A stretch of DNA of 64,000 bases from Polyangiaceae bacterium. GTDB taxonomy: Bacteria > Myxococcota_A > Polyangia > Polyangiales > Polyangiaceae. The stretch spans positions 1-64,000 of the forward strand of contig JABFXY010000026.1 in NCBI GenBank assembly GCA_013361525.1. The letters are read 5' to 3'. A model generated the notes under the pieces. The model saw only the letters and a list, made by a program, of their open reading frames with translations. It had not been told where the DNA came from and ran no database searches. Both the position numbers and the translations under genes were made by a program. Each line of letters begins with the position of its first letter. Positions within the stretch are counted from its first letter, which is position 1. Shown here in pieces: positions 1-9,007 of the stretch.

Positions 1-87
1 GATGGCGCCGGCCGTATCGGTGATGACGACGTTCCGCCAAAGCGAGACGCACATGACTTCGTTCATGAAGAATCGAACTTGAGGCAT
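1..87 (-). CDS. Possible 5' end of an unknown gene cut by the window edge
   Basis: A minus-strand frame starts at an ATG at 85-87 (MPQVRFFMNEVMC...) and stays open for 29 codons to the window edge, with mostly G or C at third positions as in the clear genes here. The + strand also carries an open frame in this stretch that ends in TGA at 80-82, so coding on the other strand is possible. No family was recognised. Only the outermost residues are visible, so this is a weak call. Confidence 0.3.
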   Translation of the reverse strand, partial: MPQVRFFMNEVMCVSLWRNVVITDTAGAI

Positions 88-310
88 TGCGAAGGACCCA
101 CCCAATCCTTGCTCGCGCACCCGACGGTGCGATCCGTCAGTCACCCTTCGAACGGGTTCCAAGGCGGAAACCGCACGCTCGAGACTTTCACGAACCAGCC
201 GAGACTGGAAGGGCGACGGAACCAAACGCGGTGTCCAGGACGCTTGCCATCGTTGCTGCTCGAGCGAGGCGCGCGCCGACCGTGTGATCGATCGCGCGCG
301 CCTCGGTCCG

Positions 311-2302
311 TCAAGGTTCGCCAGGCACCGTGCAATCGGGATTGAGATTGCACTGGAACTGCACTCCCCAACCCTCATCGACGTAGGCACAGCCGGGCGG
401 CGGCTCCCAATCCTTGTAGCCTACGTCGATGTACTCGCCGCAAACGACGCCGTCGTAACAGCCATTCGACGCAGCGCCGAGATCTTCGCACCACTCCCAC
501 GGTTGCATGCAATGCTCCAGCTCGTCGCTCATGACTTCGCAATGGGGTAGATCCCACGGGAACGTGTTGAAGATGTCGTCGCGCACCGTCATCCTGCCGA
601 AGTGGCCGGCGAAGGGCCAGAGCTTCCCGTCGTCGGGCTGCGGGGCGTAGCCGTCCACGGTGAAGACCGCGTCGCTGGAGACATACTGGATGAACTCGAT
701 GCCGCCCGTGCCATCGCGATCGAGATAGACCGTTCGCGTGAGCGGATTGAAGGCGCCGATGTCGTCTCGGCCGTCACCGTTCCAATCGCCGGCGAACGGT
801 CGTAGCTCGTCATCCGGAAACCACGGCGTAGTCCAGGTGTCGAATATCATGTCGCCGTCCAGATCGATGTGGACCATCCCGGTTGTCGCCTCTCGGACGG
901 CGAGCGTCCGCAGGCCGTCACCGTCGAAGTCTCCAGAGAACGGCTCGTCGTCCTCACTGGGATCGAAGAGACCGCAAAGCGGTGGCGCGCCAACGTGGTC
1001 ATCGAGTCCGTCGCCGTCGGTGTCGTAAAGCGCGATATCCATGCCCGGCACATACGCGACGACCTGAACGCCGTCCGCGGTGTCCACGGTCACGAGCTTC
1101 GAAAACGAGTACGCGTACAGCTCGCCGTGCGGATCGTCGGCCTCGTCGCCGCTCTCGTTCCCGTCGCCGAAGAACGTAAATGGTGTTCGGCCTCCGGGGT
1201 AGTAGCCTTCACCCAAACGGTCGAAGCTGTGTTCGTCCCACGGAGCGACGAGGGGCCGCGCGGTAGGGTTCCCTTCGCCGTAAATTGCTCGATGAGCAAC
1301 CCCGAGATACGTGTCCGACGTGTAGATGCGGGACCACTCGGACTGACTGGCGATGACGCCCTGGTTCATATGGAGGAATGACCAGAGACTGGACTCGGGG
1401 TTGTAGACGCCGGGTCGATCCGGGTCCTGTAGCGGGTAATAGAGCTGTAGCGCGCGCCGGTCGAGGATCGAGATCTGCAACGCGTTCTGCATCGTCGCGA
1501 AGTCGGATGCAAAGTCGGGGTTGTAGTCCGGATCGGCCTGGTTGGGGCTGCCAGGTGTGATGGTGCACCCCGAGATGTCGTTGATGTTGCAGGGTTTATT
1601 GGTCTTCTTGCTCTTCGGCGGCGGGATGTAATGCATGATCGACGAGATGTCGTAAGGAAGCATCAGGTTGATGCCGTTACACGCGCCGACGCTGAGCACG
1701 CCGGTATAGTCCTGCATCTCGTCGTTCGTGATGTCTTCCGGGTGGATCGTGACATATGCATCGCGGTCCCACCGGTTGTGCATGTGCGCCATCCCGAAGC
1801 TGTGTCCAGTCTCGTGACGAACGGTTCTATGGAATTGCGCCTTCGTATGCGTCGTCGGTCTGAGATTGAGATGACGGACTACGCCGTAGCCTTCGACGTA
1901 TTCCTCCTTGTGGTGGTTGCTCTCGGGGTCGCAGAACGAGGTCACCACCACGCGCTCGGGCTCGGCGCCCGTATACTCTTGGGGCACGAGGCCGACCGGG
2001 AAATCGGGGTCTTCCAGCCAGTCGGCCAGCCCTTCGAGAAAGAGCTCGCGAACCGTGTAGTATTGTTGCGTGTCCGGGTTGATGTATTGAGCCAGCTGTG
2101 CGGGCGTGAGGTTGTTCGCGAGGCCGCACGCAGTGACCGGGTTGTCCGCGCTTTCGTCGAACTCGTAGATATACGTCCCGTCGGTCCACGGGCGCTCCCC
2201 GTTGCTCCAAAAGCACATGGCCATAGCGTCAGCAGCCGAGACGAACGCGATCGCGCCGGCAGCGAACGAGATTCCGGCAGTCAGGAGGGTACGGTGCTTC
2301 AT
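311..2302 (-). CDS. Secreted metzincin zinc metalloprotease with C-terminal VCBS/FG-GAP-like repeats
   Basis: Predicted exported zinc endopeptidase of 663 residues. The start used is the ATG at 2302, which places a signal peptide (about residues 1-27) at the N terminus; the frame is open further upstream. Residues 163-173 read HETGHSFGMAH, the HExxHxxGxxH zinc site of metzincins, and SIMHY near residue 223 is the matching Met-turn. The C-terminal third has Asp-rich loops (GDFDGDGLRT, DWNGDGRDD) like calcium-binding VCBS/FG-GAP propeller repeats. Many Cys residues suggest an extracellular, disulfide-bonded protein. An AGAAGG ends 12 bases before the chosen ATG. The substrate is unknown; exported degradation or predation is an inference from the lineage. 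Confidence 0.85.
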   Translation of the reverse strand: MKHRTLLTAGISFAAGAIAFVSAADAMAMCFWSNGERPWTDGTYIYEFDESADNPVTACGLANNLTPAQLAQYINPDTQQYYTVRELFLEGLADWLEDPDFPVGLVPQEYTGAEPERVVVTSFCDPESNHHKEEYVEGYGVVRHLNLRPTTHTKAQFHRTVRHETGHSFGMAHMHNRWDRDAYVTIHPEDITNDEMQDYTGVLSVGACNGINLMLPYDISSIMHYIPPPKSKKTNKPCNINDISGCTITPGSPNQADPDYNPDFASDFATMQNALQISILDRRALQLYYPLQDPDRPGVYNPESSLWSFLHMNQGVIASQSEWSRIYTSDTYLGVAHRAIYGEGNPTARPLVAPWDEHSFDRLGEGYYPGGRTPFTFFGDGNESGDEADDPHGELYAYSFSKLVTVDTADGVQVVAYVPGMDIALYDTDGDGLDDHVGAPPLCGLFDPSEDDEPFSGDFDGDGLRTLAVREATTGMVHIDLDGDMIFDTWTTPWFPDDELRPFAGDWNGDGRDDIGAFNPLTRTVYLDRDGTGGIEFIQYVSSDAVFTVDGYAPQPDDGKLWPFAGHFGRMTVRDDIFNTFPWDLPHCEVMSDELEHCMQPWEWCEDLGAASNGCYDGVVCGEYIDVGYKDWEPPPGCAYVDEGWGVQFQCNLNPDCTVPGEP

Positions 2303-2681
2303 GGTCAGTCGCATCCTTCTGTCGTGGTCCAATGCATCGCGAGGGATGCAGTGGCGCTTCATTGGATTGCGGCGGCGATTGCCGCCGAAGAAAGGGCGCC
2401 GCGTCGAGCTCACATGCCTGCGAGCCGACGGGCCGTTGCGGCGCCCCTATGCAGCGCCCGTGCCTCGATCAGACAGTGCCCATTCCGCGACGATCACGCT
2501 CGGCCCGTCCGACGAGCTCGCTTTTTCGTCTCGGGAATTCGCGTCCACGCCAAAATCTCGTGCGGCGCCGTCCACACCTCATGCATGGCGTCATGACGGA
2601 GCTGTCAGAACGACGAGCTTCTTGCCCGTTGCCTCGCCGGCGTTTGAGCTGGCAGGGCGCCGAAAGCGCGTGAGGCCTGTC
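2303..2681. other. Gene-free stretch between two minus-strand genes
   Basis: No convincing gene. It must hold the promoter and leader of the metzincin gene. A small perfect hairpin, GGCGGC-GATT-GCCGCC, lies at 2371-2386, about 70 bases upstream of the metzincin start. It has no T-run, so it is not a typical terminator. Confidence 0.5.
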
Positions 2682-3719
2682 TTACTTCTTGGGCTCCGAC
2701 ACAGGTGGCATCCGAAAGCTCTGTCGCGGCTCGAACGGATCGAGCTGGTGCACCCAATAGGGAAGTGCAACCACGGTCGGCTTCGGCTCTCCCTGCTTCC
2801 ACGTCAGCCGCGCGCCGCCGAGCATGACACGTGTCGCGGCGACGTCGCAGTCGCCTGCCACGAGGAAGACATCGCTGTAGCGACGGCCTCCCTGGGCGAT
2901 CGTCGGGTCGAGCCTCGATTGTTTCGACTCGATGCGGACGGACTTCCCAGGCTGGAGACAGGTGATTGGTAGGGTGTCGTCGGTGTGCAAAACCCCCGAG
3001 TGCGCGATGTTCGCGTCCGGGTTGCGCTGCGCTTCGTCGTTCGAATACAGAATCGTCCGTACGCCGCGCGGGGCTTTGCCGGTGTTCGTGACATTGACGG
3101 CGAGCCCGAGGTGAAACTCACCGTTGGCTTGTTTGACACGTCGCGCTTCCAGCGAATACGTGAGTCCGTCGTTGGTCTTTTCGACCTTTGCGACGTCGGC
3201 GTCGGGGTCCGTCCGAATGTTGAGCGGTGGGTCGGCCTTGAAAAACAGGAAGCCGGAGCGCCGGACGTCGGATGGGCCGAAGTCGATTTTGCCGAGGACC
3301 TTCCGCATGCACTCGCCCACGTTGTCGGAAGTCGTCATCTCGACCCGGCGCTCCAGCTCGATCTCCGTGAGCTTTCCCTTCTGGTCGACGGTGATGCGCA
3401 TGGAGGCCTTGGCGCCGCTGTCGAGCAGCTGCACCGCGTCGGTGAGGCACCCGTCCAGCGCCGCGCTGTTCGCGACGAGTGCTTCGATGACCCTCCCGCC
3501 GGGGTCGGGCGCGATGAGGGCGGTGTCGGCGTCGACGACCACCCGCTTCGGGACCTCTACAGCGGGCGCCACTTTTTCGGGCGCCGAGGTGGTGGCCGGT
3601 TGCGCTTCGACCGTGGCGGCGGACGACGCCTTCGTTTGGACTGGCGGCGTCGAAGCCGGGGGCGAGCCGCAGGCGGAGGCACACACGAAGAGGAGCGAGA
3701 CAGCGACGGCAGAACGCAC
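2682..3719 (-). CDS. Lipoprotein with AgmX/PglI C-terminal-like domain
   Basis: Predicted outer-membrane lipoprotein of 345 residues. A signal peptide ends in a lipobox (CASAC, lipidated Cys at residue 17) and is followed by a Thr/Ala/Pro-rich linker. The middle (about 75-165) has the pattern of the AgmX/PglI C-terminal domain of Myxococcota: a Cys after a hydrophobic stretch (LDGCL), a beta segment (ASMRITVDQKGK), then a second Cys (GECMRKVL). The C-terminal part resembles an immunoglobulin-like beta fold (LGLAVNVTNTGKAPRG). The role is unknown; related domains occur in TonB-like proteins of gliding and envelope machines. It is divergent from the next lipoprotein gene. Confidence 0.7.
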   Translation of the reverse strand: MRSAVAVSLLFVCASACGSPPASTPPVQTKASSAATVEAQPATTSAPEKVAPAVEVPKRVVVDADTALIAPDPGGRVIEALVANSAALDGCLTDAVQLLDSGAKASMRITVDQKGKLTEIELERRVEMTTSDNVGECMRKVLGKIDFGPSDVRRSGFLFFKADPPLNIRTDPDADVAKVEKTNDGLTYSLEARRVKQANGEFHLGLAVNVTNTGKAPRGVRTILYSNDEAQRNPDANIAHSGVLHTDDTLPITCLQPGKSVRIESKQSRLDPTIAQGGRRYSDVFLVAGDCDVAATRVMLGGARLTWKQGEPKPTVVALPYWVHQLDPFEPRQSFRMPPVSEPKK

Positions 3720-3823
3720 GCCTGCACCTTAGACGATCAACCCGCGGCTCGTATTGGAGCGATGGCAGATGTTCGTAGGGCGACCGCTTCGCGGCAGCGC
3801 GTAGACCGGGCCGAGGAGAACGC

Positions 3824-4420
3824 ATGTCGAACATCCACCGAACCACGCTGCTCTGTTTGGGTCTCGCCGCCGCAGGCTGCCATTTCAAGACGCCGCAGGA
3901 GCGATGGGCGATAGAGATGGCCAAAGCGCCCGAGATGACGAGTCCCGCGGGCGGGTCGCTCGACAAGACGACGGCGGCTGAAGGCAAGCGCGAGGGGGAG
4001 CTTCGAGTGGACTCCTACGAGGGAGGAACGTTGTGTTTCGCGTTCCACCACTTCGTCTGGTCAAAGGGGAGTGAGACCCTCGAGACGATGAACGCGTGGC
4101 GGGCGGAGCACCCCGATCGCGTCGACAAGTACGTGCTGCGCGTGTCGAACAGCACGGCAATGGACGCGAAGTCGCCTTCGAAGCCCTCTGCCCCAGTCAC
4201 GCTGGTCTCTCTCGAAAGTACGTTGGGCCACGGCATCAACCAAGGTGGCGAGCGCTTGTCGTTCCGGAACGAAATCGTGGAGCGCATTTGCTTCGCCGAA
4301 GCCGACAAGATCGTCGACGCGAGCTCGAAGCTGCTCGAGGTGGCGACGCCGGAGCAGATTGACCTCGAGAATCAGTATCCGGGCGAAGTCTTCGCTGGCT
4401 GGTTCTTTCGCCTCAAGTGA
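3824..4420 (+). CDS. Small lipoprotein of unknown function
   Basis: 198 residues, with a signal peptide and lipobox AAAGC (Cys at residue 19). The ATG follows GAGGAGA at a spacing of about five bases, which fixes the start. The mature part is mixed alpha/beta with no family recognised. It ends in a Tyr-Pro-Gly-Glu and Trp-Phe-Phe-rich tail. No conserved partner is visible in the neighbourhood. Confidence 0.7.
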   Translation: MSNIHRTTLLCLGLAAAGCHFKTPQERWAIEMAKAPEMTSPAGGSLDKTTAAEGKREGELRVDSYEGGTLCFAFHHFVWSKGSETLETMNAWRAEHPDRVDKYVLRVSNSTAMDAKSPSKPSAPVTLVSLESTLGHGINQGGERLSFRNEIVERICFAEADKIVDASSKLLEVATPEQIDLENQYPGEVFAGWFFRLK

Positions 4421-4587
4421 CCGATGTCCTACCTCTGCGCCGATGTGTGAAGCCGAACCGGCTGAAGCTCTGACCTGGAGCTAGGCGATCCACAGGGACC
4501 AGCCATCTCCGTCCCACAAGGCTGAAAACATCGCGTATCGCCGCGATCCGTCGCTGGCTTGGGGCGTGCATTCGGGCGCGCGGATCC

Positions 4588-5871
4588 ATGCGAGACCTCC
4601 TTCGCTCGTGGCAGGTTCGGTCGCTGTTCCTCTCCGCGTCGATGCTCGCGGCTGCGTGCGCGCCCACGACGGAGCCTCCCGACGACGAAGACGAACAGGA
4701 GGTCATCGACGGCAACGAGGACGAGCTCGCCGAGCCGGGCTTCGATCGCAACCGCGTCATCTCGGACGCCGCGTTCACCGACTCGGAGGCGATGACCGAG
4801 GCCGAGATCCAAGCCTTCCTCGACGAGACGCCTTATGGCAACAAGTCCGCGCTCGCCAATTACACGAGCGGCGGCAAGCGGGCGTCCCGTGCGATCGCCG
4901 AGGCGGCGGAGAAATACCATCTGAACCCGCTCGTCATTCTTACCCGCGCGCAGATGGAGCAATCTCTGATTGGCAAGTCCTCCGCGTCGAAGACGGCGCT
5001 GGACTTCGCCTTCGGCTGTGGCTGCCCGGACAACGCCTCGTGCAGCGAGACGTGGCGAGGCTTCCACAAACAGGCCGACTGCATGGCGAGCCACATGCGC
5101 TCGTATCTCGATGATCTCGAGTCCGACGGCTCCACGATTGCCGGTTGGCAAGTCGGCAAAGCGAAGAAGACGCTCGACCCTCAGTGGGTCACCCCGAAAA
5201 ACAAGGCGACAGCCGCGCTCTACACCTATACGCCGTGGGTCGGTACGAGCGGGTTCGGGAACCTGGGCCACTTCCAGATTTGGAAGCGCTTCGCCGGGCA
5301 TATCGGCTATGCGCCTGTCGGCCCGGGCGGCTGTCCCGCGGTGACCTTCCCCTCGGGCATGTCGGTGCAGTCGCTGCCTTCCGATGCGATGACCGAGGCG
5401 TATACGCAGCTGTTCGCGTCGCTCGGCTCGAACGAGACGGCGCCGAGCTGTTTCCTCGATCCCGCGCAGCTCGCCGATCCCGCCACGGACGGCCTTTGGT
5501 CGGCGAGCAGCAAGGTCGCGACGAACTTCACGTTCAGCGAGCTCTTGCCGAACGAATCCGGCGCGCGACAAGTCCTCGTCGATCCCGCGCTCGTCCAGAA
5601 GCTGCAATCGATGCGCACGAAGGTCGGTAAAGCGATCATCGTCGAAGACGCTTATCGATCCCCCGAACGGCATCAGGACGTTTGCGTCGCGTGTGACGTG
5701 ACGTTGCCGATGACGCTCGGCCGCGGGGCGCTCGTCTCTTCGTCCGCCGGGACACAGAAGCTCCTCGACGCCGCCGCGTCGGCGGGCGCCGCGACGTGCT
5801 TCGCGAGCGGTGGTAACGTCTACGTCGACGTCGCGACGCCGGGCCGCGGATGCCCGATCGCAGCGCCGTAA
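4588..5871 (+). CDS. Lipoprotein with lysozyme/glucosaminidase-like region and peptidase-M15-like tail
   Basis: 427 residues. A signal peptide ends at lipobox LAAAC (Cys 24), followed by an acidic linker of Asp/Glu. Residues of about 60-240 resemble the helical fold of lytic transglycosylase or glucosaminidase-like proteins (ILTRAQMEQSLIG, then Cys pairs GCGCPDNASC, then WVTPKNKATAALYTYTPWVG). The last quarter (KAIIVEDAYRSPERHQD) recalls the substrate loop of M15-type D-Ala carboxypeptidases, but a full zinc triad is not evident. A role in peptidoglycan binding or cleavage at the outer envelope is inferred. The gene stands alone, convergent with the LysR gene, and the two stops are almost adjacent. 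Confidence 0.65.
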   Translation: MRDLLRSWQVRSLFLSASMLAAACAPTTEPPDDEDEQEVIDGNEDELAEPGFDRNRVISDAAFTDSEAMTEAEIQAFLDETPYGNKSALANYTSGGKRASRAIAEAAEKYHLNPLVILTRAQMEQSLIGKSSASKTALDFAFGCGCPDNASCSETWRGFHKQADCMASHMRSYLDDLESDGSTIAGWQVGKAKKTLDPQWVTPKNKATAALYTYTPWVGTSGFGNLGHFQIWKRFAGHIGYAPVGPGGCPAVTFPSGMSVQSLPSDAMTEAYTQLFASLGSNETAPSCFLDPAQLADPATDGLWSASSKVATNFTFSELLPNESGARQVLVDPALVQKLQSMRTKVGKAIIVEDAYRSPERHQDVCVACDVTLPMTLGRGALVSSSAGTQKLLDAAASAGAATCFASGGNVYVDVATPGRGCPIAAP

Positions 5872-5872
5872 T

Positions 5873-6808
5873 TCACTTCTTCGACGGGTGGCGAAGTACC
5901 TCCTTCGCCACGGTGACGAAATGGCGTAGAGCCTCCGATTGCTGCTCCCGGCTCGGGTGGTACAGGAAGATTCCCGGCTCGATCGGCGCGTAGTCGTCGA
6001 GGACGACAACGAGGCGCCCGTCCTCGATTCGGTCCCGCATCCCGAGCTCACCTCCGTAGACGAGGCCCATTCCCCGCTCGGCCATGGCCAAGCAGAACGG
6101 CGCGCTGTTGGTGATGATGCCGCCGCGCACCGGCACGCGCCATTTGCGGCGGCCGCGCTCGAGCTCCCACGCGTACAGCGAATGCGCCTCGGGCCATCGG
6201 AAGTTGATGCATTCGTGCTCCAGGAGATCTTCGGGCTTACGTGGTTTGCCGCGTTTCGCGAAGTAGCCCGGTGATCCGACGACGACGAACTTGAACGGAT
6301 CCGTCAGTCGTACCCGCACCATATCGCGCGCAATGACCTCCGAGAGCCCGAACGCCGCGTCGTAGCCCGCGGAGACGAAGTCGACGAATGCGTTCTCCAC
6401 CATGACCTCGAGCAAGACGCGAGGGAACCGCTCGCGAAAGACAGGCACGACCGGCTCGACCACGAAAGGCAATGCCGCCTCGGGGAGGCATACCTTCAGA
6501 CGGCCTGCGACCTCTCCGGGCTTGTCGTTCGCAGACATGAGCGCCTCGAGCGCGAGTCGGATGGGGCTGGTCGCGCGCTCGATGAGCCTCATGCCCGCTT
6601 CGGTGGGCGCGACGGCGCGCGTCGTCCTTCTGAGCAGCGTGACCTGCAATAGCTCCTCGAGCTGCCGCACCGACTGGCTCACCGCGGAGGTCGAGATGTG
6701 GAGCTCACGGGCCGCACCGCTGAAGCTCTTGTGGCGTGCGACGGTGAGAAAGGTCGTGAGCTGCGGCAGCGCCGCCTGCAGCCGGTGTGCGGTTTCGATC
6801 GGCTCCAT
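5873..6808 (-). CDS. LysR-family transcriptional regulator
   Basis: A winged helix-turn-helix (HTH) near the N terminus (SFSGAARELHISTSAVSQSV) and a periplasmic-binding-protein-like effector domain make this a typical LysR regulator of about 310 residues. The frame is open to 6847 with ATGs at 6847, 6832, 6814 and 6808. The last is preferred because it leaves the usual short lead before the HTH and because the only strong palindrome (6824-6840) would otherwise lie inside the gene. No good ribosome-binding site marks any of them. It is divergent from the aldo/keto reductase gene and probably controls it. Confidence 0.88.
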   Translation of the reverse strand: MEPIETAHRLQAALPQLTTFLTVARHKSFSGAARELHISTSAVSQSVRQLEELLQVTLLRRTTRAVAPTEAGMRLIERATSPIRLALEALMSANDKPGEVAGRLKVCLPEAALPFVVEPVVPVFRERFPRVLLEVMVENAFVDFVSAGYDAAFGLSEVIARDMVRVRLTDPFKFVVVGSPGYFAKRGKPRKPEDLLEHECINFRWPEAHSLYAWELERGRRKWRVPVRGGIITNSAPFCLAMAERGMGLVYGGELGMRDRIEDGRLVVVLDDYAPIEPGIFLYHPSREQQSEALRHFVTVAKEVLRHPSKK

Positions 6809-6823
6809 GACCATGCGCCCATT

Positions 6824-6840
6824 GTGAAGCATCTCTTCAC
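6824..6840. promoter_or_regulatory. Candidate LysR operator (GTGAAG-N5-CTTCAC)
   Basis: A perfect inverted repeat with 6-base arms and a 5-base centre, between the LysR start and the divergent aldo/keto reductase. LysR proteins usually bind such dyads next to their own start, so autoregulation and control of the reductase are plausible. It would be inside the coding region if the upstream ATG at 6847 is the true start. Confidence 0.4.
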
Positions 6841-6917
6841 GACCCATGAGCGATTCTTTCGTGGTGCGCTTGGAGGTTGGTCCCTAGCTTCACGAGCACA
6901 CCCTTCTGGAGAGAACC

Positions 6918-7922
6918 ATGTCCACGAATCTGTCCCATTCCCACACAAGGACACAGCTCGGTCGCTCGGGGCCTTCGGTGTTTCCCGTCGCGCTCGGCTG
7001 CATGGCGATGTCGGGCGCGTACGGTGCGTCCGACGAGAGCGAGAGCGTCGCGACGATCGTCGAGGCCATCGAGCGCGGCGTCACGCTGATCGATACAGGC
7101 GACTTTTACGATTCGGGCCACAACGAGCTGATCGTGCGGCGCGGCATCGAAGGCCGGCGCGACAAGGTACAGCTCTCGGTGAAGTTCGGCGCCATGCGCG
7201 GGCCGGATGGGGCCATGCTCGGCTTCGACGCGCGCCCCGCCGCGGTGAAGAACTTCGTGACGTACAGCCTGCGACGCCTCCGCGTGGACGTCATCGACGT
7301 CTATCGCCCCGCGAGGCTCGACCCGCAGGTGCCCATCGAGGAAACGGTCGGGGCCATTGCCGATCTCGTCAAGGCCGGCTACGTCCGCCACATCGGGCTA
7401 TCCGAGGTCGGCGTCGACACCATCCGGCGCGCGGCCAACGTGCATCCGATCGTGGATTTGCAAATCGAATACTCCGTCATCACGCGCGGCCCGGAGGAGG
7501 TCATCTTTCCCGCGCTCGAGGAGCTCGGTATCAGCGCGACGCTCTACGGCGTCTTGTCTCGCGGTCTCCTCACAGGGAGCAAGGTCGGCAACAAAGGCGA
7601 TAACCGCATTCATATGCCGCGCTTCAGCGGTGCGGCGGGCGAACAGAATGCCGTCGCCGTTTCGCACCTGCACGCATTCGCGAAAAATCGTGACATGACC
7701 CCGGCGCAGCTTTCGGTCGCCTGGGTGCTGGCGAAGCAGTCGGCATTCGTACCGGTGGTCGGTGCGCGTACGCGTGAGCAACTGCGGGACGTCCTCGCCG
7801 TGGTCGAAAAGCCTCTATCCGCCGCGGATGTCGCTGCGGTCGAGACCATTCTGCCGAAAGACGCAATCGCGGGGACTCGCTATCCGGCGGCGCTCATGAA
7901 GACGCTCGACAGCGAGCGGTGA
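6918..7922 (+). CDS. Aldo/keto reductase
   Basis: NADPH-dependent (alpha/beta)8-barrel oxidoreductase of 334 residues. GGAGAG just upstream supports the ATG at 6918. The catalytic Asp and Tyr are in IDTGDFYDSG and the Lys is in SVKFGAM. The usual catalytic His, in the family motif DLYYQHRVDP, is replaced: here the segment reads IDVYRPARLDP. The cofactor-binding end is present (VPVVGARTREQL). The substrate is unknown. It is divergently transcribed from a LysR regulator, an arrangement typical of an inducible detoxification or catabolic reductase. Confidence 0.9.
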   Translation: MSTNLSHSHTRTQLGRSGPSVFPVALGCMAMSGAYGASDESESVATIVEAIERGVTLIDTGDFYDSGHNELIVRRGIEGRRDKVQLSVKFGAMRGPDGAMLGFDARPAAVKNFVTYSLRRLRVDVIDVYRPARLDPQVPIEETVGAIADLVKAGYVRHIGLSEVGVDTIRRAANVHPIVDLQIEYSVITRGPEEVIFPALEELGISATLYGVLSRGLLTGSKVGNKGDNRIHMPRFSGAAGEQNAVAVSHLHAFAKNRDMTPAQLSVAWVLAKQSAFVPVVGARTREQLRDVLAVVEKPLSAADVAAVETILPKDAIAGTRYPAALMKTLDSER

Positions 7923-8072
7923 GCGCCGATTCGTCGTAGCGGGGGCCCTGCCTCACCGGCGGATCGCGTAGCGATGCATCACCACACCCTGCAGGAAGGT
8001 CGCCTGCTCATCGTGGCATCGCGCCCAATTGCAATCGCGACCAGGCCCGGTCTACAACATGCCTCGAAGCCG

Positions 8073-8600
8073 ATGATTCGAAGGCACTTCTTGGGGATCT
8101 CATTGGGTGGCGCTGCGCTCGCGCTCGGCGCGATGGAAGCGCGCGCCGACGACTGCTCCGGCACGTCGATCGAATCGCTGACCGACCCGCGCGCTCTTCA
8201 CAAGGTGACGGTGAGCTTCGTCGCCAACGAGAAGAAATGGCGCGCGATCTGGACCGACGGCAAGTCGCGACAAGAGACGTTGCTCACCGGTCCCGGCGAC
8301 CACGCGCACCTCGTGCTCGCCGTCCCGTACGACACGCCGCGCTTCGCCCTCGTCGACACCGGTGCCGGCCACCATCTCGACGGTCGCGTTCGTATCTACG
8401 AGCCGAACGGCAAGCTCGTCCGCTCGCTCGGCTTGAAAGACCTGATGACGAAGAAGGAGCTCGACCAGGTCGTCCAATCGAAGAGCCACGTGCAGTGGCT
8501 CAGCGGGAAGCCGACCCTCGGCCGAGGTGGTCGAACCCTAGAGCTTCCGCTCGTCGGCGGGCGCAATATCACCGTGTCCGTTGCGGATTCCACGCTCTGA
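8073..8600 (+). CDS. Tat-exported protein of unknown function
   Basis: About 175 residues from the ATG at 8073; the frame is open back to 7974. The N terminus reads MIRRHFLGISLGGAALALG, a twin-arginine signal (RRHFLG), ending near ARA-DDC. The mature part is a compact beta-rich domain (VTVSFVANEKKWRAIWTDG; VRIYEPNGKLVRSLG). Tat export implies folding, possibly with a cofactor, before transport. The family was not recognised. Its stop lies close to the convergent NTF2-like gene. Confidence 0.65.
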   Translation: MIRRHFLGISLGGAALALGAMEARADDCSGTSIESLTDPRALHKVTVSFVANEKKWRAIWTDGKSRQETLLTGPGDHAHLVLAVPYDTPRFALVDTGAGHHLDGRVRIYEPNGKLVRSLGLKDLMTKKELDQVVQSKSHVQWLSGKPTLGRGGRTLELPLVGGRNITVSVADSTL

Positions 8601-8612
8601 AATACGAAGCCG

Positions 8613-8984
8613 TCACTGGTCCGCGTTTGCGAGCGGACCAGCGAACACCAGCATCGTCGTGATTTTCCCGTCGGCGCCGATCTCGCCGGCGTCGAAGAAC
8701 TCGATGTTCGTCCCGTCGCGGCGGTCGACGATCGAGCGGTATCGAAACGTGGTGCCCGCAGCGTCGATGACACTCGCCAAACGGAACCCGAGCATCGCCG
8801 GATCGGCGAGACCACGCCCGATCATCGCGTTGACGCCGGCGCGGCCGGTGATGACCCCCGACCTCGTGACGAACCGGCCGTCCTCGGCGAAACAGGCCTC
8901 GAGAAGCTTTGCGCGAGCGGCAGGGTCCCGCTCGCCGCTCGCGCGAATATAGGCCTGAACGGCAATCTCGACGGGGCTCGACAT
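8613..8984 (-). CDS. NTF2-like / SnoaL-like protein
   Basis: 123 residues covering the whole cone-shaped NTF2-like fold: an N-terminal helix (VEIAVQAYIRASGERD), a helix with FAEDGRFVTRSG, a glycine turn (GRAGVNAMI) and a C-terminal beta sheet (DGKITTMLVFAGPL). Such proteins are small binding proteins or isomerase/hydrolase-like enzymes. The catalytic residues cannot be assigned here. It is cytoplasmic, with no signal peptide. Confidence 0.8.
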   Translation of the reverse strand: MSSPVEIAVQAYIRASGERDPAARAKLLEACFAEDGRFVTRSGVITGRAGVNAMIGRGLADPAMLGFRLASVIDAAGTTFRYRSIVDRRDGTNIEFFDAGEIGADGKITTMLVFAGPLANADQ

Positions 8985-9007
8985 GGCGAGGCCCTATGTA
9001 TCATGCC

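Noticed and set aside
1..82. + strand frame ending in TGA at 80-82 at the left edge
   Set aside because: Only about 26 codons are visible and the opposite strand gives a slightly better candidate, so it was not listed as a gene.
4429..6051. Minus-strand open frame of 540 codons over the lipoprotein gene at 4588
   Set aside because: Arg-rich with no motif; the + strand frame has a lipobox and coherent domains.
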